Notes under the pieces: model-generated | The model's database searches: none | The model's input: the letters and a program-made list of their open reading frames with translations, nothing else | What the model was told of the DNA's origin: nothing | Translations under genes and position numbers: made by a program | Origin: Ferdinandcohnia sp036962705 | Lineage (GTDB): Bacteria > Bacillota > Bacilli > Bacillales > Bacillaceae_L | DNA length: 64,000 bases | Direction: 5' to 3' | Assembly: GCF_036962705.1 (NCBI RefSeq) | Contig: NZ_JBALOQ010000003.1 | Span: 248,001 to 312,000 of the forward strand | In this document: one piece after another, positions 51,873-60,011 of the stretch | How the letters are laid out: each line of letters opens with the position of its first letter | How positions within the stretch are numbered: the first letter of the stretch is position 1

Positions 51873-53228
51873 TTACCATTGATTCGTCTTCATTTTTTGA
51901 TTCGTTACGTAATACATTCCCGGAATGATAACCAGTGAAACAGCCAACAAAACGATTGTCATAGAGTTTTTACTCATATCATTTAACCCAATGGCAAAAA
52001 CAACACCATATATGCTTGATGCTAGGATGTTTCCAATAAATCTTGAAGTCATCAACAACCCCGACGCAATTCCAGTCTGGGCCACACTAATAAAGGTGTA
52101 TAACAGGTTTTGCAGACTGATATTCATCAGACCATTACTAATCCCAAACACCGCCAATACCATGACAATCCACAGCAATGAGGAGTTTTTTGTCGTGGTA
52201 TAAAGGAATGCAACTCCTACAATTCCAATCCCTGTCCCAACAAGTAATGGAATCCGGTACCCCACTCTTTCCGCCCATCTTGTCGCAATTGGTGTTGTGA
52301 TCATTGCAAATATGGATAATGCCAACATCATCAATCCTGTATAATTTGGACCTAACTCGATAACCTCCTGTAAATAGATTGGCGTAAACAAAAGGATCGA
52401 GAAGAATATCAGAGTTGATAAGATGTACTGTGCGTAAATAACAGATATCGTAGGATTCTTTCGCAAAAAGACAACATTGATCAAGGGATCTGTCTTCTTT
52501 TTTTCGTATGAATAAAAAAGAATGGACAAACCAATCGAAAGAATTAAAGACCAAACATCAAAACCGCCTTCCATTGATAGCAAAAAGACCATCCAACTTG
52601 TGATAAAAGCACTGAATAAGATCATTCCGACCACATCCCATTTAAATGCGGTTCCCCTAGTTGGCTCATCTTTCGGGATATAGAACCATGTTAAAAGTGC
52701 GGACAGTAAGATGACTGGAAGATTGACATAAAAGATAACCGGCCAGCCTCCATATTGAATCAGTAAACCACTTATCGTTGGTCCAAACGCTGCGGAAGTA
52801 GTTGCAAATACCGCCAATGTACCAATCACTCGATTTTGATTTTGTTTAATATATAACCGGACCATTCCTATCCCTGCTGGATATAGTGCTGAAGTGCCAA
52901 GCGCTTGAATCAATCTCATGCAAAGAAGCATCATCATGCTATTCGACATTGGCGCAAGCACGGATGAAATCAAAACTAACAACAGTCCGATGAGAAAAAT
53001 TCGCTTCCTACCATAATAATCGCTAAGTCTTCCGATGATTGGTAAAAAAATAGCACTTACAATAAAGTAAGAGGCAATTAACCATGAAATATCAGTTGAT
53101 GAAAGCTCGAAATCCTGTTGAATCGATGATAATGCTACAGTGATCATCGTTGTATTGAGTGGATTTAAAATGGCCCCCAATGCAATCGCGATGATTAATA
53201 ATGTTGGATTTTTGATAGTAACAGACAT
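51873..53228 (-). CDS. MFS multidrug exporter (DHA2/EmrB type)
   Basis: The protein of about 451 residues has up to 14 membrane helices. LNPLNTTMITVALSSIQQDF near residue 18 is the EmrB/QacA first-helix motif, and IIGRLSDYYGRKRIFLIGL near residue 60 is the MFS loop motif. LIQALGTSALYPAGIGMVR near residue 105 gives motif C-like Gly spacing. It probably exports drugs or related toxic compounds by proton antiport. ATG 53228 follows AAAGGGG; a longer frame to 53297 is not the start. Confidence 0.9.
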   Translation of the reverse strand: MSVTIKNPTLLIIAIALGAILNPLNTTMITVALSSIQQDFELSSTDISWLIASYFIVSAIFLPIIGRLSDYYGRKRIFLIGLLLVLISSVLAPMSNSMMMLLCMRLIQALGTSALYPAGIGMVRLYIKQNQNRVIGTLAVFATTSAAFGPTISGLLIQYGGWPVIFYVNLPVILLSALLTWFYIPKDEPTRGTAFKWDVVGMILFSAFITSWMVFLLSMEGGFDVWSLILSIGLSILFYSYEKKKTDPLINVVFLRKNPTISVIYAQYILSTLIFFSILLFTPIYLQEVIELGPNYTGLMMLALSIFAMITTPIATRWAERVGYRIPLLVGTGIGIVGVAFLYTTTKNSSLLWIVMVLAVFGISNGLMNISLQNLLYTFISVAQTGIASGLLMTSRFIGNILASSIYGVVFAIGLNDMSKNSMTIVLLAVSLVIIPGMYYVTNQKMKTNQW

Positions 53229-53372
53229 TGTGTATTCCCCTTTTACTCGATTTAAACAGTGTATCACACAAACCTTTTCCCCGGTTGTAAAATACATTTC
53301 TAAGAAAAATGAATGGATAATCTCACCTAAGTCGTTAAAAATAAAAATAGACTGAAAAATTGGGGGATTGAT

Positions 53373-53552
53373 ATGTTGTTTAGTATAAAAACGAAAATCA
53401 CAACACTGTTTTGGATTGCAATTCTTGGGGGGATTCTAACAACAATCTATACAATTGTGATTATGATCCAAGGTAGTAGAACCATGAAGATGATCCGTTA
53501 TATTTATAATCAAATTAAAAAGCGGGGTGAACATGAAAATCGCGGGGTATAA
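53373..53552 (+). CDS. Small single-pass membrane protein, 59 residues
   Basis: The ORF starts after TTGGGGG and encodes LFSIKTKITTLFWIAILGGI, a hydrophobic segment to about residue 33, then a basic tail (RTMKMIRYIYNQIKKRG). The last codons form half of a terminator stem. It is divergent from the MFS exporter. I do not recognise it; a good ribosome site and coherent topology argue that it is real. Confidence 0.6.
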   Translation: MLFSIKTKITTLFWIAILGGILTTIYTIVIMIQGSRTMKMIRYIYNQIKKRGEHENRGV

Positions 53553-53566
53553 CCCTCGCGATTTCG
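53535..53566. terminator. Terminator-like hairpin between convergent genes
   Basis: AAATCGCG-GGG and CCC-(T)-CGCGATTT pair around TATAA. It lies at the end of the 59-residue ORF and just before the stop codon of the convergent HhH protein. Confidence 0.6.
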
Positions 53567-53567
53567 T

Positions 53568-53765
53568 TTATTCCTCAATTTTAAAAGCTAGCCCCTTTTC
53601 ATCGAGAGCTTTGCGGAGCTCTCTAATTGCGGTTGGACCTACTCCATGCAAGGCCAACACTTCTTTTTCGGTAAGCTTAGTGAACTGCTCGAGTGTGATG
53701 TACCCCTCTCCATGCAAGGCACGTAAAGCTGGTTTGCTTAATTTTAACTCATCTATTTCGGCCAT
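53568..53765 (-). CDS. Small helix-hairpin-helix protein (RNA polymerase alpha C-terminal-like)
   Basis: The 65-residue protein is two helix-hairpin-helix motifs: LKLSKPALRALHGEGY (residues 7-22) and VLALHGVGPTAIRELRKAL (residues 41-59). This resembles the alpha C-terminal domain of RNA polymerase or DNA-repair HhH domains, implying nucleic-acid binding. ATG 53765 follows GGAGG; an upstream in-frame start runs into the preceding gene. It lies 16 bases after the UbiB-like gene. Confidence 0.85.
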   Translation of the reverse strand: MAEIDELKLSKPALRALHGEGYITLEQFTKLTEKEVLALHGVGPTAIRELRKALDEKGLAFKIEE

Positions 53766-53781
53766 ATGGATTCCTCCTTTT

Positions 53782-55389
53782 TCATCTCCGTTTTTCATGC
53801 ATGTACTTCATCCATTTTATCTGTTTATGAGCTATTATAAAATACCCTAATCCGGATAAAGCTGTAAGCCCGGCAGAGAGGTATAGCAACATTGAATGAG
53901 AGGCAAAAGTGCCAGCCGCAATTCCAGCACTACCAAATAGAGAAAGCAGGAATAAATGCTTTTTATGATTTTCATATATCGTAAATTGAAATTCTCTTCT
54001 TTGTTCTACTTCCTTTAAATCCTCTAATTTATTTGGCAGCTTTAAGAATTCCTGGACTGAATGAAAAATTTTAAACACTGGCAAAGCTTGAATCCAATTC
54101 AAAACAAATGACCATTTCTGATTGCCTGCTTTATTTAACCACTTCATAAATACTGGCTTAACACAATCTAATACCTCTTCCTCAGGAATTAAATGGAGTA
54201 TAATTCCTTCAATTGCTACAAAAGACCGGCCTAAAAAAATAAAACGTGTTGGGACCTGAATCGGGAGTGCTTGAACGATGTCATTCATTTCACGTTTAAA
54301 GGCAACTAGATCTAGTTCCTTTAATTGGGACAAATCAAATGACATCAATTCCCCTAAGAGTTTCTCCATCGTTCTATGGTCAGATTCAGGTAATAAAAAG
54401 CCTAACTGCGTCAAACAATCGACTGCCTTTGAATAATTCTTTGTAAGTAAGCTTTCAACCAAGCTTTGAAAGTTCATAGCATCCTTTTTCGAGATTTCCC
54501 CAACCATACCGAAATCAAGTAATATGATTTTACCTTCCTTTGATAGAAGTACATTCCCTGGATGTGGGTCTGCGTGAAACAATCCAGGCTCGAGCCATTG
54601 AGGAAGGAAGAGTTCAATCAGATTTTCAGCGAGTCTTTTTCGGTCAATGGAATCCTCCATTTCTGAAATCTTGATTCCGTCTACCCATTCCATAACAAGA
54701 ATCTTTGATGTACTATACTCAGGGTAAACCTTAGGGATTATAATACCGTCATGATGATTGAAACGGTCTTTAAAAAAATCAAGAGTTTGTAACTCCATTG
54801 TATAATCGAGTTCACGCTCAATCACTTGTTTAATTTCCTTATACAAAACCTTAAAATTGATAAACCCCTTTGGAACTGGGACAAAATGATCAGCAAACCA
54901 GATGATAATGGCCAATGTTCGGAAATCTGTTTTAAGTATTGATTGGATATGTGGTCTTTGGACTTTAACGGCAACTTTTTCTCCGTTCTTTAACATTCCC
55001 TTGTATACTTCGCCAATTGACGCTGAAGCAATTGCTTCTTTTTCGATTGATTGAAAAATTCCATGAATGGAGCTCCCCCACTCCTCATTAAGTATTTCCT
55101 CAATCTCATTCCATTCAGACGAGGGAACTTTATCGGTTAGGTCTTGGATTTGCTTAATGAAAGGTTTAGGTAGCAAATCAGCTCTGGTGCTTAAGATTTG
55201 TCCCACCTTAATCAGTAAACCCTCCAATTCAAAAAGTGTCTTACGAAACCTCGCACCGATTTCCTCCCAAAGTTTATCCCATTCGACTTGTGGTTTTTTG
55301 CGGAACTTATACCAGTAGATTTTAATAAAAATCACAAAAGCCATCGAAAGTACTTTTGACATTCGCACAATCTTATTTTTCGTCTTCAA
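53782..55389 (-). CDS. AarF/UbiB (ABC1) family atypical kinase
   Basis: The 535-residue protein has the ABC1 N-terminal KxGQ motif (LIKVGQILSTRADLLP near residue 60), the Ala-rich nucleotide loop AIASASIGEVYKG near residue 127 and the catalytic loop LFHADPHPGNVLL near residue 272. The metal-binding LLDFGMVGEIS lies near residue 296. Two hydrophobic helices end the protein. Relatives act in quinone or lipid metabolism; in a menaquinone-using Bacillus the role is unclear. The start is a TTG with a weak GAGTGA site and is the least certain part. Confidence 0.88.
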   Translation of the reverse strand: MKTKNKIVRMSKVLSMAFVIFIKIYWYKFRKKPQVEWDKLWEEIGARFRKTLFELEGLLIKVGQILSTRADLLPKPFIKQIQDLTDKVPSSEWNEIEEILNEEWGSSIHGIFQSIEKEAIASASIGEVYKGMLKNGEKVAVKVQRPHIQSILKTDFRTLAIIIWFADHFVPVPKGFINFKVLYKEIKQVIERELDYTMELQTLDFFKDRFNHHDGIIIPKVYPEYSTSKILVMEWVDGIKISEMEDSIDRKRLAENLIELFLPQWLEPGLFHADPHPGNVLLSKEGKIILLDFGMVGEISKKDAMNFQSLVESLLTKNYSKAVDCLTQLGFLLPESDHRTMEKLLGELMSFDLSQLKELDLVAFKREMNDIVQALPIQVPTRFIFLGRSFVAIEGIILHLIPEEEVLDCVKPVFMKWLNKAGNQKWSFVLNWIQALPVFKIFHSVQEFLKLPNKLEDLKEVEQRREFQFTIYENHKKHLFLLSLFGSAGIAAGTFASHSMLLYLSAGLTALSGLGYFIIAHKQIKWMKYMHEKRR

Positions 55390-55435
55390 TTAGAAATCAC
55401 TCATTTCCAAAACGTTTCCTAATAGAAATACTTCA

Positions 55436-55475
55436 ATATAAAAAGCATTTCTCCTTTAAAAAAGAAATGCTTTTA
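55436..55475 (-). terminator. Terminator after the 4-hydroxybenzoate hydroxylase gene
   Basis: AAAAGCATTTCT pairs perfectly with AGAAATGCTTTT and is followed by TTTTATATTG on the minus strand. Confidence 0.86.
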
Positions 55476-55482
55476 GGTGTTT

Positions 55483-56691
55483 TTATATTTCTAGTTTTTC
55501 AAAGGTAGCCTGAAATTCCATGGGTAATCCAACATAGTTTTCCGCTAGACTTGTCATGGCTGCCCTGGATGAAGTCAGATATTCTAATTCTGCTAGCTGT
55601 ATCCCATGTTCAAAGCTACTATGTTCTAAGTTTCGATGCAGCATTGTCGTCATCCAATATGAGAATCGTTGCGCTTTCCAAACCCTCCGTAGACAAGTTT
55701 CAGAATAATTGTCAAGAGTTTCTTCTTTACCCTCTTTATAGAATTCACTAATCCCCTTAGCCAAAACTAGAATGTCAGCTACTGCCAGATTCAGTCCTTT
55801 TGCACCAGTTGGCGGAACAATATGTGCTGAATCTCCAGCTAAGAACAATCGTCCATATCTCATTGTTTCACAAACAAAGCTTCTCATCGAAACAATGTTT
55901 TTTTGAATAATTGGACCATCTTTTAAACGCCAACCATCCATATCTACCCTTGCATGAAGTTCTGTCCAAATACGGTCATCAGACCAGTTTTTTATATCGT
56001 CTTTTGGATCTACTTGTAAATAAAAGCGTTGGATTTCAGGAGACCTCGTACTAATTAATGCAAAGCCTCGTTCATGGTTTGAATAGATAAGTTCCGGGTT
56101 TGCAGGTGGTGCCTCCGCTAAAATCCCAAGCCATCCAAACGGATAAACCTTTTGCTTTTCGACTTTTATGCTGTCAGGTAATGCTTTTCGACTTGGGCCG
56201 TGAAAGCCGTCACACCCCGCAATAAAATCGCATTCAATCTCCTCAAGCTCGCTTCCAGCCTCACTACGGAACTTTATTTTCGGTTTGGCCGTTTCAAGCT
56301 GATGCAAACTTACATCGCTAACATTGAAAAAAATTTGTCCACCAGCTTCTAATCGTGCAGCTACTAAGTCTTTTATTACTTCGTGCTGTGCATACACCAT
56401 TATCTTCTTTCCGCCTGTAAGCTCTTTGAAATCAATGCGATGCCTATTTCCGTTAAATTGTAATTCAATTCCCTCGTGGACATGTCCTTCCCTCATCATC
56501 CGCTCTCCGACGCCAGTCGCATTCAAGAGATCAATGGTACCTTGCTCCAACACCCCAGCACGAACGGTTCCTTCAATATCCTTACGGGACCGTGACTCTA
56601 GAATAATCGAATCGATTCCTTGTAAATGTAGTAAATGGGACAGAATTAGTCCTGCGGGTCCTGCCCCTATGATCCCCACTTTTGTCTTCAT
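55483..56691 (-). CDS. pobA: 4-hydroxybenzoate 3-monooxygenase
   Basis: The 402-residue flavin monooxygenase converts 4-hydroxybenzoate to protocatechuate with NAD(P)H and oxygen. It has an FAD motif GIIGAGPAGLILSHLL near residue 6, CDGFHGPSRKALPDS near residue 160 (the DG motif) and FLAGDSAHIVPPTGAKGLNL near residue 276. Length and motifs match PobA rather than other class A hydroxylases. It is the final gene of the pra-type unit and lies 21 bases after the ring-cleavage gene. The Paenibacillus pra cluster likewise carries this enzyme. Confidence 0.94.
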   Translation of the reverse strand: MKTKVGIIGAGPAGLILSHLLHLQGIDSIILESRSRKDIEGTVRAGVLEQGTIDLLNATGVGERMMREGHVHEGIELQFNGNRHRIDFKELTGGKKIMVYAQHEVIKDLVAARLEAGGQIFFNVSDVSLHQLETAKPKIKFRSEAGSELEEIECDFIAGCDGFHGPSRKALPDSIKVEKQKVYPFGWLGILAEAPPANPELIYSNHERGFALISTRSPEIQRFYLQVDPKDDIKNWSDDRIWTELHARVDMDGWRLKDGPIIQKNIVSMRSFVCETMRYGRLFLAGDSAHIVPPTGAKGLNLAVADILVLAKGISEFYKEGKEETLDNYSETCLRRVWKAQRFSYWMTTMLHRNLEHSSFEHGIQLAELEYLTSSRAAMTSLAENYVGLPMEFQATFEKLEI

Positions 56692-56712
56692 AATCTCCTC
56701 CCACGTATATTT

Positions 56713-57561
56713 TTACTTTACATATTCGCTCTCTTCTAAATTAGCTACGCCAGATAATTTTCTTTGACCAAAAGTAATTAGAGCATTCCAGCTACCAGAT
56801 GATTGGCCATCTGCTAGATAAGTAGGCTCTGCATTTTCTTCAAGGATGCTTAAGAGCATTGCAAGATGACGCCCTCCAGATTCAACCCTTGCAAACCTTG
56901 CATACTCGGGAAGCATGTCATAAGCTGATTTGTAATCTTTATTCATGATAAATTCAATAAATTGTTTATCCATCGCATGTTCTGTAACCGTTGGCTTATT
57001 ATGTCTACCCCTTACTAAATTATGAGATAATGCACCGCTTGAAATAAAGACTATCTTTTTCTCGCTTTCTCGTAAAATCTTCGAAATGACTTGCCCCCAT
57101 TTATACGTTTCTTCTAGAGATGCTGCCAATGTGACTGATAAATTAATTACTGGAATATCTTCGTCTGGAACTAAGTAACGTAACGGGACTACACTGCCGT
57201 AATCCCAAACATAATATGGGTCATTTACGCCTTGAACCTGAAGACCTGCCTCTTCACCTGCACTTACCAATTCCTTCGCCAAATCTTCATCACCAGGATA
57301 ATGGTAAGGAATATCCTTAATCAAATCAGGTGCTTCAATAGCAGTAAGAATACCTTTATGAACTGGCGTACAATCTACGTAATGAAAGAATGTCGATGGC
57401 CAATGACAAGAAACTAATACAAGGACATCTGGTTTGATCTCCTTTAATTTCTTCCCGATTTCTTTCATAGCAGAGGCCATATCCTTTTGGAACTCAGGCA
57501 CTTGATCTTCATGACACATACTTGGAACATGTGGTGCTAGCATGCTAAATTCGATTGTCAT
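56713..57561 (-). CDS. praA: Extradiol ring-cleavage dioxygenase, probably protocatechuate 2,3-dioxygenase
   Basis: The 282-residue LigB-type (class III) extradiol dioxygenase has iron-ligand regions in MLAPHVPSMC near residue 9 and VSCHWPSTFF near residue 50, and a conserved SSGALSHNLVRG near residue 180. Other enzymes of this window follow a meta-cleavage route that ends in pyruvate and acetyl-CoA. With pobA adjacent, the expected substrate is protocatechuate, cleaved between C2 and C3 as in the Paenibacillus praA pathway. Homoprotocatechuate or gallate cannot be excluded by sequence. Repeat copy E separates it from the tautomerase gene. Confidence 0.85.
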   Translation of the reverse strand: MTIEFSMLAPHVPSMCHEDQVPEFQKDMASAMKEIGKKLKEIKPDVLVLVSCHWPSTFFHYVDCTPVHKGILTAIEAPDLIKDIPYHYPGDEDLAKELVSAGEEAGLQVQGVNDPYYVWDYGSVVPLRYLVPDEDIPVINLSVTLAASLEETYKWGQVISKILRESEKKIVFISSGALSHNLVRGRHNKPTVTEHAMDKQFIEFIMNKDYKSAYDMLPEYARFARVESGGRHLAMLLSILEENAEPTYLADGQSSGSWNALITFGQRKLSGVANLEESEYVK

Positions 57562-57672
57562 ACTAATCTCCTCCTAAAAAAAGTTTTTCCTAAACTAGCA
57601 AGCTACCCAGAAAACGTTTTCATTTTTATGCGAATATGGGGAAGCAAGCTATCAATCTTGCATCCCCTTTTA

Positions 57673-57807
57673 TCAAATGCGCCTTGGCGTATTTGCGCTC
57701 GATTTTTTTTCGAGCAGGCTCGAAAATTTTCCTCTGAAAAATCGTGGCATCCGCCGGAGGCTTTAACTTTATTCAGTCGGGGTTTAACCCCCGACTGAAT
57801 AAAGTTA
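57673..57807 (+). repeat. Structured dispersed repeat, copy E (short form, 135 bp)
   Basis: This is the cleanest short copy. Helix 1 is at 57675-57694 and helix 2 is CGATTTTT (57700-57707) with AAAAATCG (57737-57744), enclosing a TTCGAGC/GCTCGAA hairpin. The invariant block is 57745-57764 and helix 3 is TTAACTTTATTCAG (57763-57776) with CTGAATAAAGTTAA (57795-57808), extended by a TCGGGG/CCCCGA inner stem. It splits the pra operon between the tautomerase and dioxygenase genes, antisense to both. Confidence 0.92.
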
Positions 57808-57812
57808 AGATC

Positions 57813-57995
57813 CTATTTTCCAACCGGTTCTCCGGCTTTACCCCAATGGGTTTTTGGAATTTCAGTTACGAGTACTCGAATCGTTTCCTTATCTGAACCC
57901 AAAGTTTCTGAAACCGTGTTTGTTACATTGCGTATTAACTCCGCTACTTTCTCTTTCGGTCTGCCTTCCATCATTTGTACGTTTATTATTGGCAT
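57813..57995 (-). CDS. praC: 4-oxalocrotonate tautomerase
   Basis: This 60-residue tautomerase has the catalytic Pro1 after Met removal (MPIINVQMMEGRPKEKV) and the conserved C-terminal half with VLVTEIPKTHWGKAGEPVGK. It isomerises 2-hydroxymuconate (4-oxalocrotonate) to its 2-oxo form for decarboxylation. It is the last of the dmp-like lower-pathway genes before repeat copy E and follows the decarboxylase by 15 bases. Confidence 0.93.
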   Translation of the reverse strand: MPIINVQMMEGRPKEKVAELIRNVTNTVSETLGSDKETIRVLVTEIPKTHWGKAGEPVGK

Positions 57996-58010
57996 GAAAC
58001 TCTTCCTCTC

Positions 58011-58793
58011 TTAATCAGTCACAGTGAAACTTACTTCACCAAAGCCATCAAATTTGCCACTCACAACATCACCATGCTGCAACTTCACTGCACTTGTAAT
58101 CCCGCCTGATAAAATGATGTCACCTTTCTGAATCTTTCCACCTTTAGCTGCGAGCATATTTGCAAGCATGGCGATTGAATTTGCCGGGTGTCCAAGGACA
58201 GCAGCACCTGCACCTAGTTCTTTTATTTCACCATTAATAGACAGGGTTGCGCCGACAAGATCAAGCTCAAATTGGTCTGGCTTTTTCAATGTAGTTCCAA
58301 ACACAACTCGTGACGTAGAAGCATTATCGGCAATAACATCAGGTAATGTAAAATGGAAATTTTCATAACGGCTATCGATAATTTCGAGTGCCGGTAGTAC
58401 ATATGCCGTTTTTGCTAAAACCTGTGCCCCTGTTATACCAGGACCTTCTATATCCTCGCCAATAACAAACGCAATTTCCGCCTCAACTTTCGGATGAATT
58501 TGGTCGCTTAACCGAGCCTTACCACCGTTTTCAACCAGCATATAATCAAACACATATCCGAAAATCGGATCTTTAATTCCCATCTGCTTCATTTTTGCTG
58601 GACTTGTTAAACCCATCTTAGGACCAACAATTCGTTTTCCTTCACTTAACTTAATGTTGACGATTTCTTCTTGAACAAGATAGGCTTCTTCAAGCGTTAA
58701 ATCCGGTTTTAAATTCGTTGTAACCTTTGGAACCGCTCGTCTTTCAACTTCTGCAGAAACGAGGTATTGGGCAATTTCTTTATATTGACTCAT
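58011..58793 (-). CDS. praD: 2-oxo-3-hexenedioate (4-oxalocrotonate) decarboxylase
   Basis: The 260-residue protein belongs to the hydratase/decarboxylase family of meta-cleavage pathways. It has VGPKMGLTSPAKMKQMGIKDP near residue 56, HPKVEAEIAFVIGEDI near residue 101 with metal-binding Glu residues, and ALEIIDSRYENFHF near residue 135. Its paralogue at 60917 is hydratase-like. I assign this one as decarboxylase because gene order follows the dmp pattern (hydratase, dehydrogenase, aldolase, decarboxylase, tautomerase); motifs alone do not separate the two. Confidence 0.8.
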   Translation of the reverse strand: MSQYKEIAQYLVSAEVERRAVPKVTTNLKPDLTLEEAYLVQEEIVNIKLSEGKRIVGPKMGLTSPAKMKQMGIKDPIFGYVFDYMLVENGGKARLSDQIHPKVEAEIAFVIGEDIEGPGITGAQVLAKTAYVLPALEIIDSRYENFHFTLPDVIADNASTSRVVFGTTLKKPDQFELDLVGATLSINGEIKELGAGAAVLGHPANSIAMLANMLAAKGGKIQKGDIILSGGITSAVKLQHGDVVSGKFDGFGEVSFTVTD

Positions 58794-58805
58794 TCGATTT
58801 CCTCC

Positions 58806-59831
58806 TTAAACAAGGGACCCTTGCTTTTTTGCTGCCAATTCTGCTGCTACATCCATGATCATGTCTTCCTGACCACCGACGACATGTCTTTTTCCTAGTT
58901 CGATCAAAATATCGCGCGAGTCAATATTGAATTTTTTCGCGGCCCGCTGAGCAAAAAGCAAGAAACTTGAATAGACACCTGCATAGCCTAGGACAAGACT
59001 GTCTCTAGTAATTTCCTGTGGCTTTTCTAAAATTGGAGCAACCAATTCTTCGGCAATATCCATCATTTTAAAAATATCGACTCCCGTTTTAATCCCCATT
59101 TTATCAAGGACTGAAACAAGTACTTCCGTTTGTGTATTTCCTGCCCCTGCACCTAGGCAGCGAATACTACCATCAATTCTTGTTGCCCCTTCCTGAATCG
59201 CCGCAAGTGAATTAGCCATCGCTAAGGAAAGATTATTGTGAGCATGGAAACCAACATTAACCGTTAAAGTATCTTTAAGAGCACGAATTCTTTCCGATAC
59301 TTGATGCGGCAAGAGGGCTCCAGCAGAATCAACGACATAGACTGTATCTGCTCCATAGCTTTCCATTAACTTAGCTTGCTCGACTAATTTTGCGGTCGGT
59401 GCCATATGGGACATCATTAAAAACCCGACTGTTTCAAGTCCAAGGTCCTTTGCTAAAGCAATATGCTGTGGTGCAACATCAGCCTCGGTTACATGGGTTG
59501 CAATTCGTGCCATTTTCGCTCCTAGCTGTGCCGCCTGCTTTAACTCAGGCATAGTTCCAATCCCAGGTAGTAGAAGGACAGCAATTTTCGCATTTTTTAC
59601 AACGGATGCAGCCGCTTCAATTAATTCCAATTCGTTTGTTAATGATTGTCCGTATTGCAAGGACGAGCCACCTAGCCCATCCCCATGCGAAACTTCTATA
59701 TAAGGAACATTTGCTTCATCTAATGCCTTGGCTACATTCGTTACTTGATCAACTGTAAATTGATGCCTGATCGCATGACTGCCATCTCTCAATGCTACTT
59801 CGGTAATTAACACATCTCTATCATGGGTCAT
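58806..59831 (-). CDS. praF: 4-hydroxy-2-oxovalerate aldolase
   Basis: The 341-residue DRE-TIM metallolyase has VALRDGSHAIRHQF near residue 12, VGFHAHNNLSLAMANSLAAI near residue 195 with the metal-binding His pair and GLGG/GAGAGNTQTEVLVSVL near residue 230. It splits 4-hydroxy-2-oxovalerate into pyruvate and acetaldehyde, which is channelled to the neighbouring dehydrogenase. A MITE-like element lies immediately upstream, between it and the acetaldehyde dehydrogenase gene; the GAAAGGAG ribosome site is intact. Confidence 0.95.
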   Translation of the reverse strand: MTHDRDVLITEVALRDGSHAIRHQFTVDQVTNVAKALDEANVPYIEVSHGDGLGGSSLQYGQSLTNELELIEAAASVVKNAKIAVLLLPGIGTMPELKQAAQLGAKMARIATHVTEADVAPQHIALAKDLGLETVGFLMMSHMAPTAKLVEQAKLMESYGADTVYVVDSAGALLPHQVSERIRALKDTLTVNVGFHAHNNLSLAMANSLAAIQEGATRIDGSIRCLGAGAGNTQTEVLVSVLDKMGIKTGVDIFKMMDIAEELVAPILEKPQEITRDSLVLGYAGVYSSFLLFAQRAAKKFNIDSRDILIELGKRHVVGGQEDMIMDVAAELAAKKQGSLV

Positions 59832-59861
59832 CTCTTATTTCGCTCCTTTCCTTTTTGAGGA

Positions 59862-60006
59862 TGTTCAAAAAATCGGCTTAAAATGACACATCGAATTTCT
59901 GCGTTGGCTTGCTTCTCCGTTCCTCACGTATTAACTGCATACGCTCCGGTACTCAAAGCTGCACCGCCTTGAAATTCTCGGTCCTTTTCACCCTCATTTT
60001 TGAACA
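59862..60006. mobile_element. MITE-like palindromic element, 145 bp, inside the pra operon
   Basis: The ends are perfect 10-bp inverted repeats TGTTCAAAAA (59862-59871) and TTTTTGAACA (59997-60006). The interior has further inverted stretches (CGAATTTC and GAAATTC near the ends) and contains no ORF of note. It fills almost the whole gap between two cotranscribed genes. I recall similar 145-150-bp repeats, with TACCGGAGCGTATGCAG in their middle, in many Bacillaceae. Confidence 0.8.
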
Positions 60007-60011
60007 CATAC

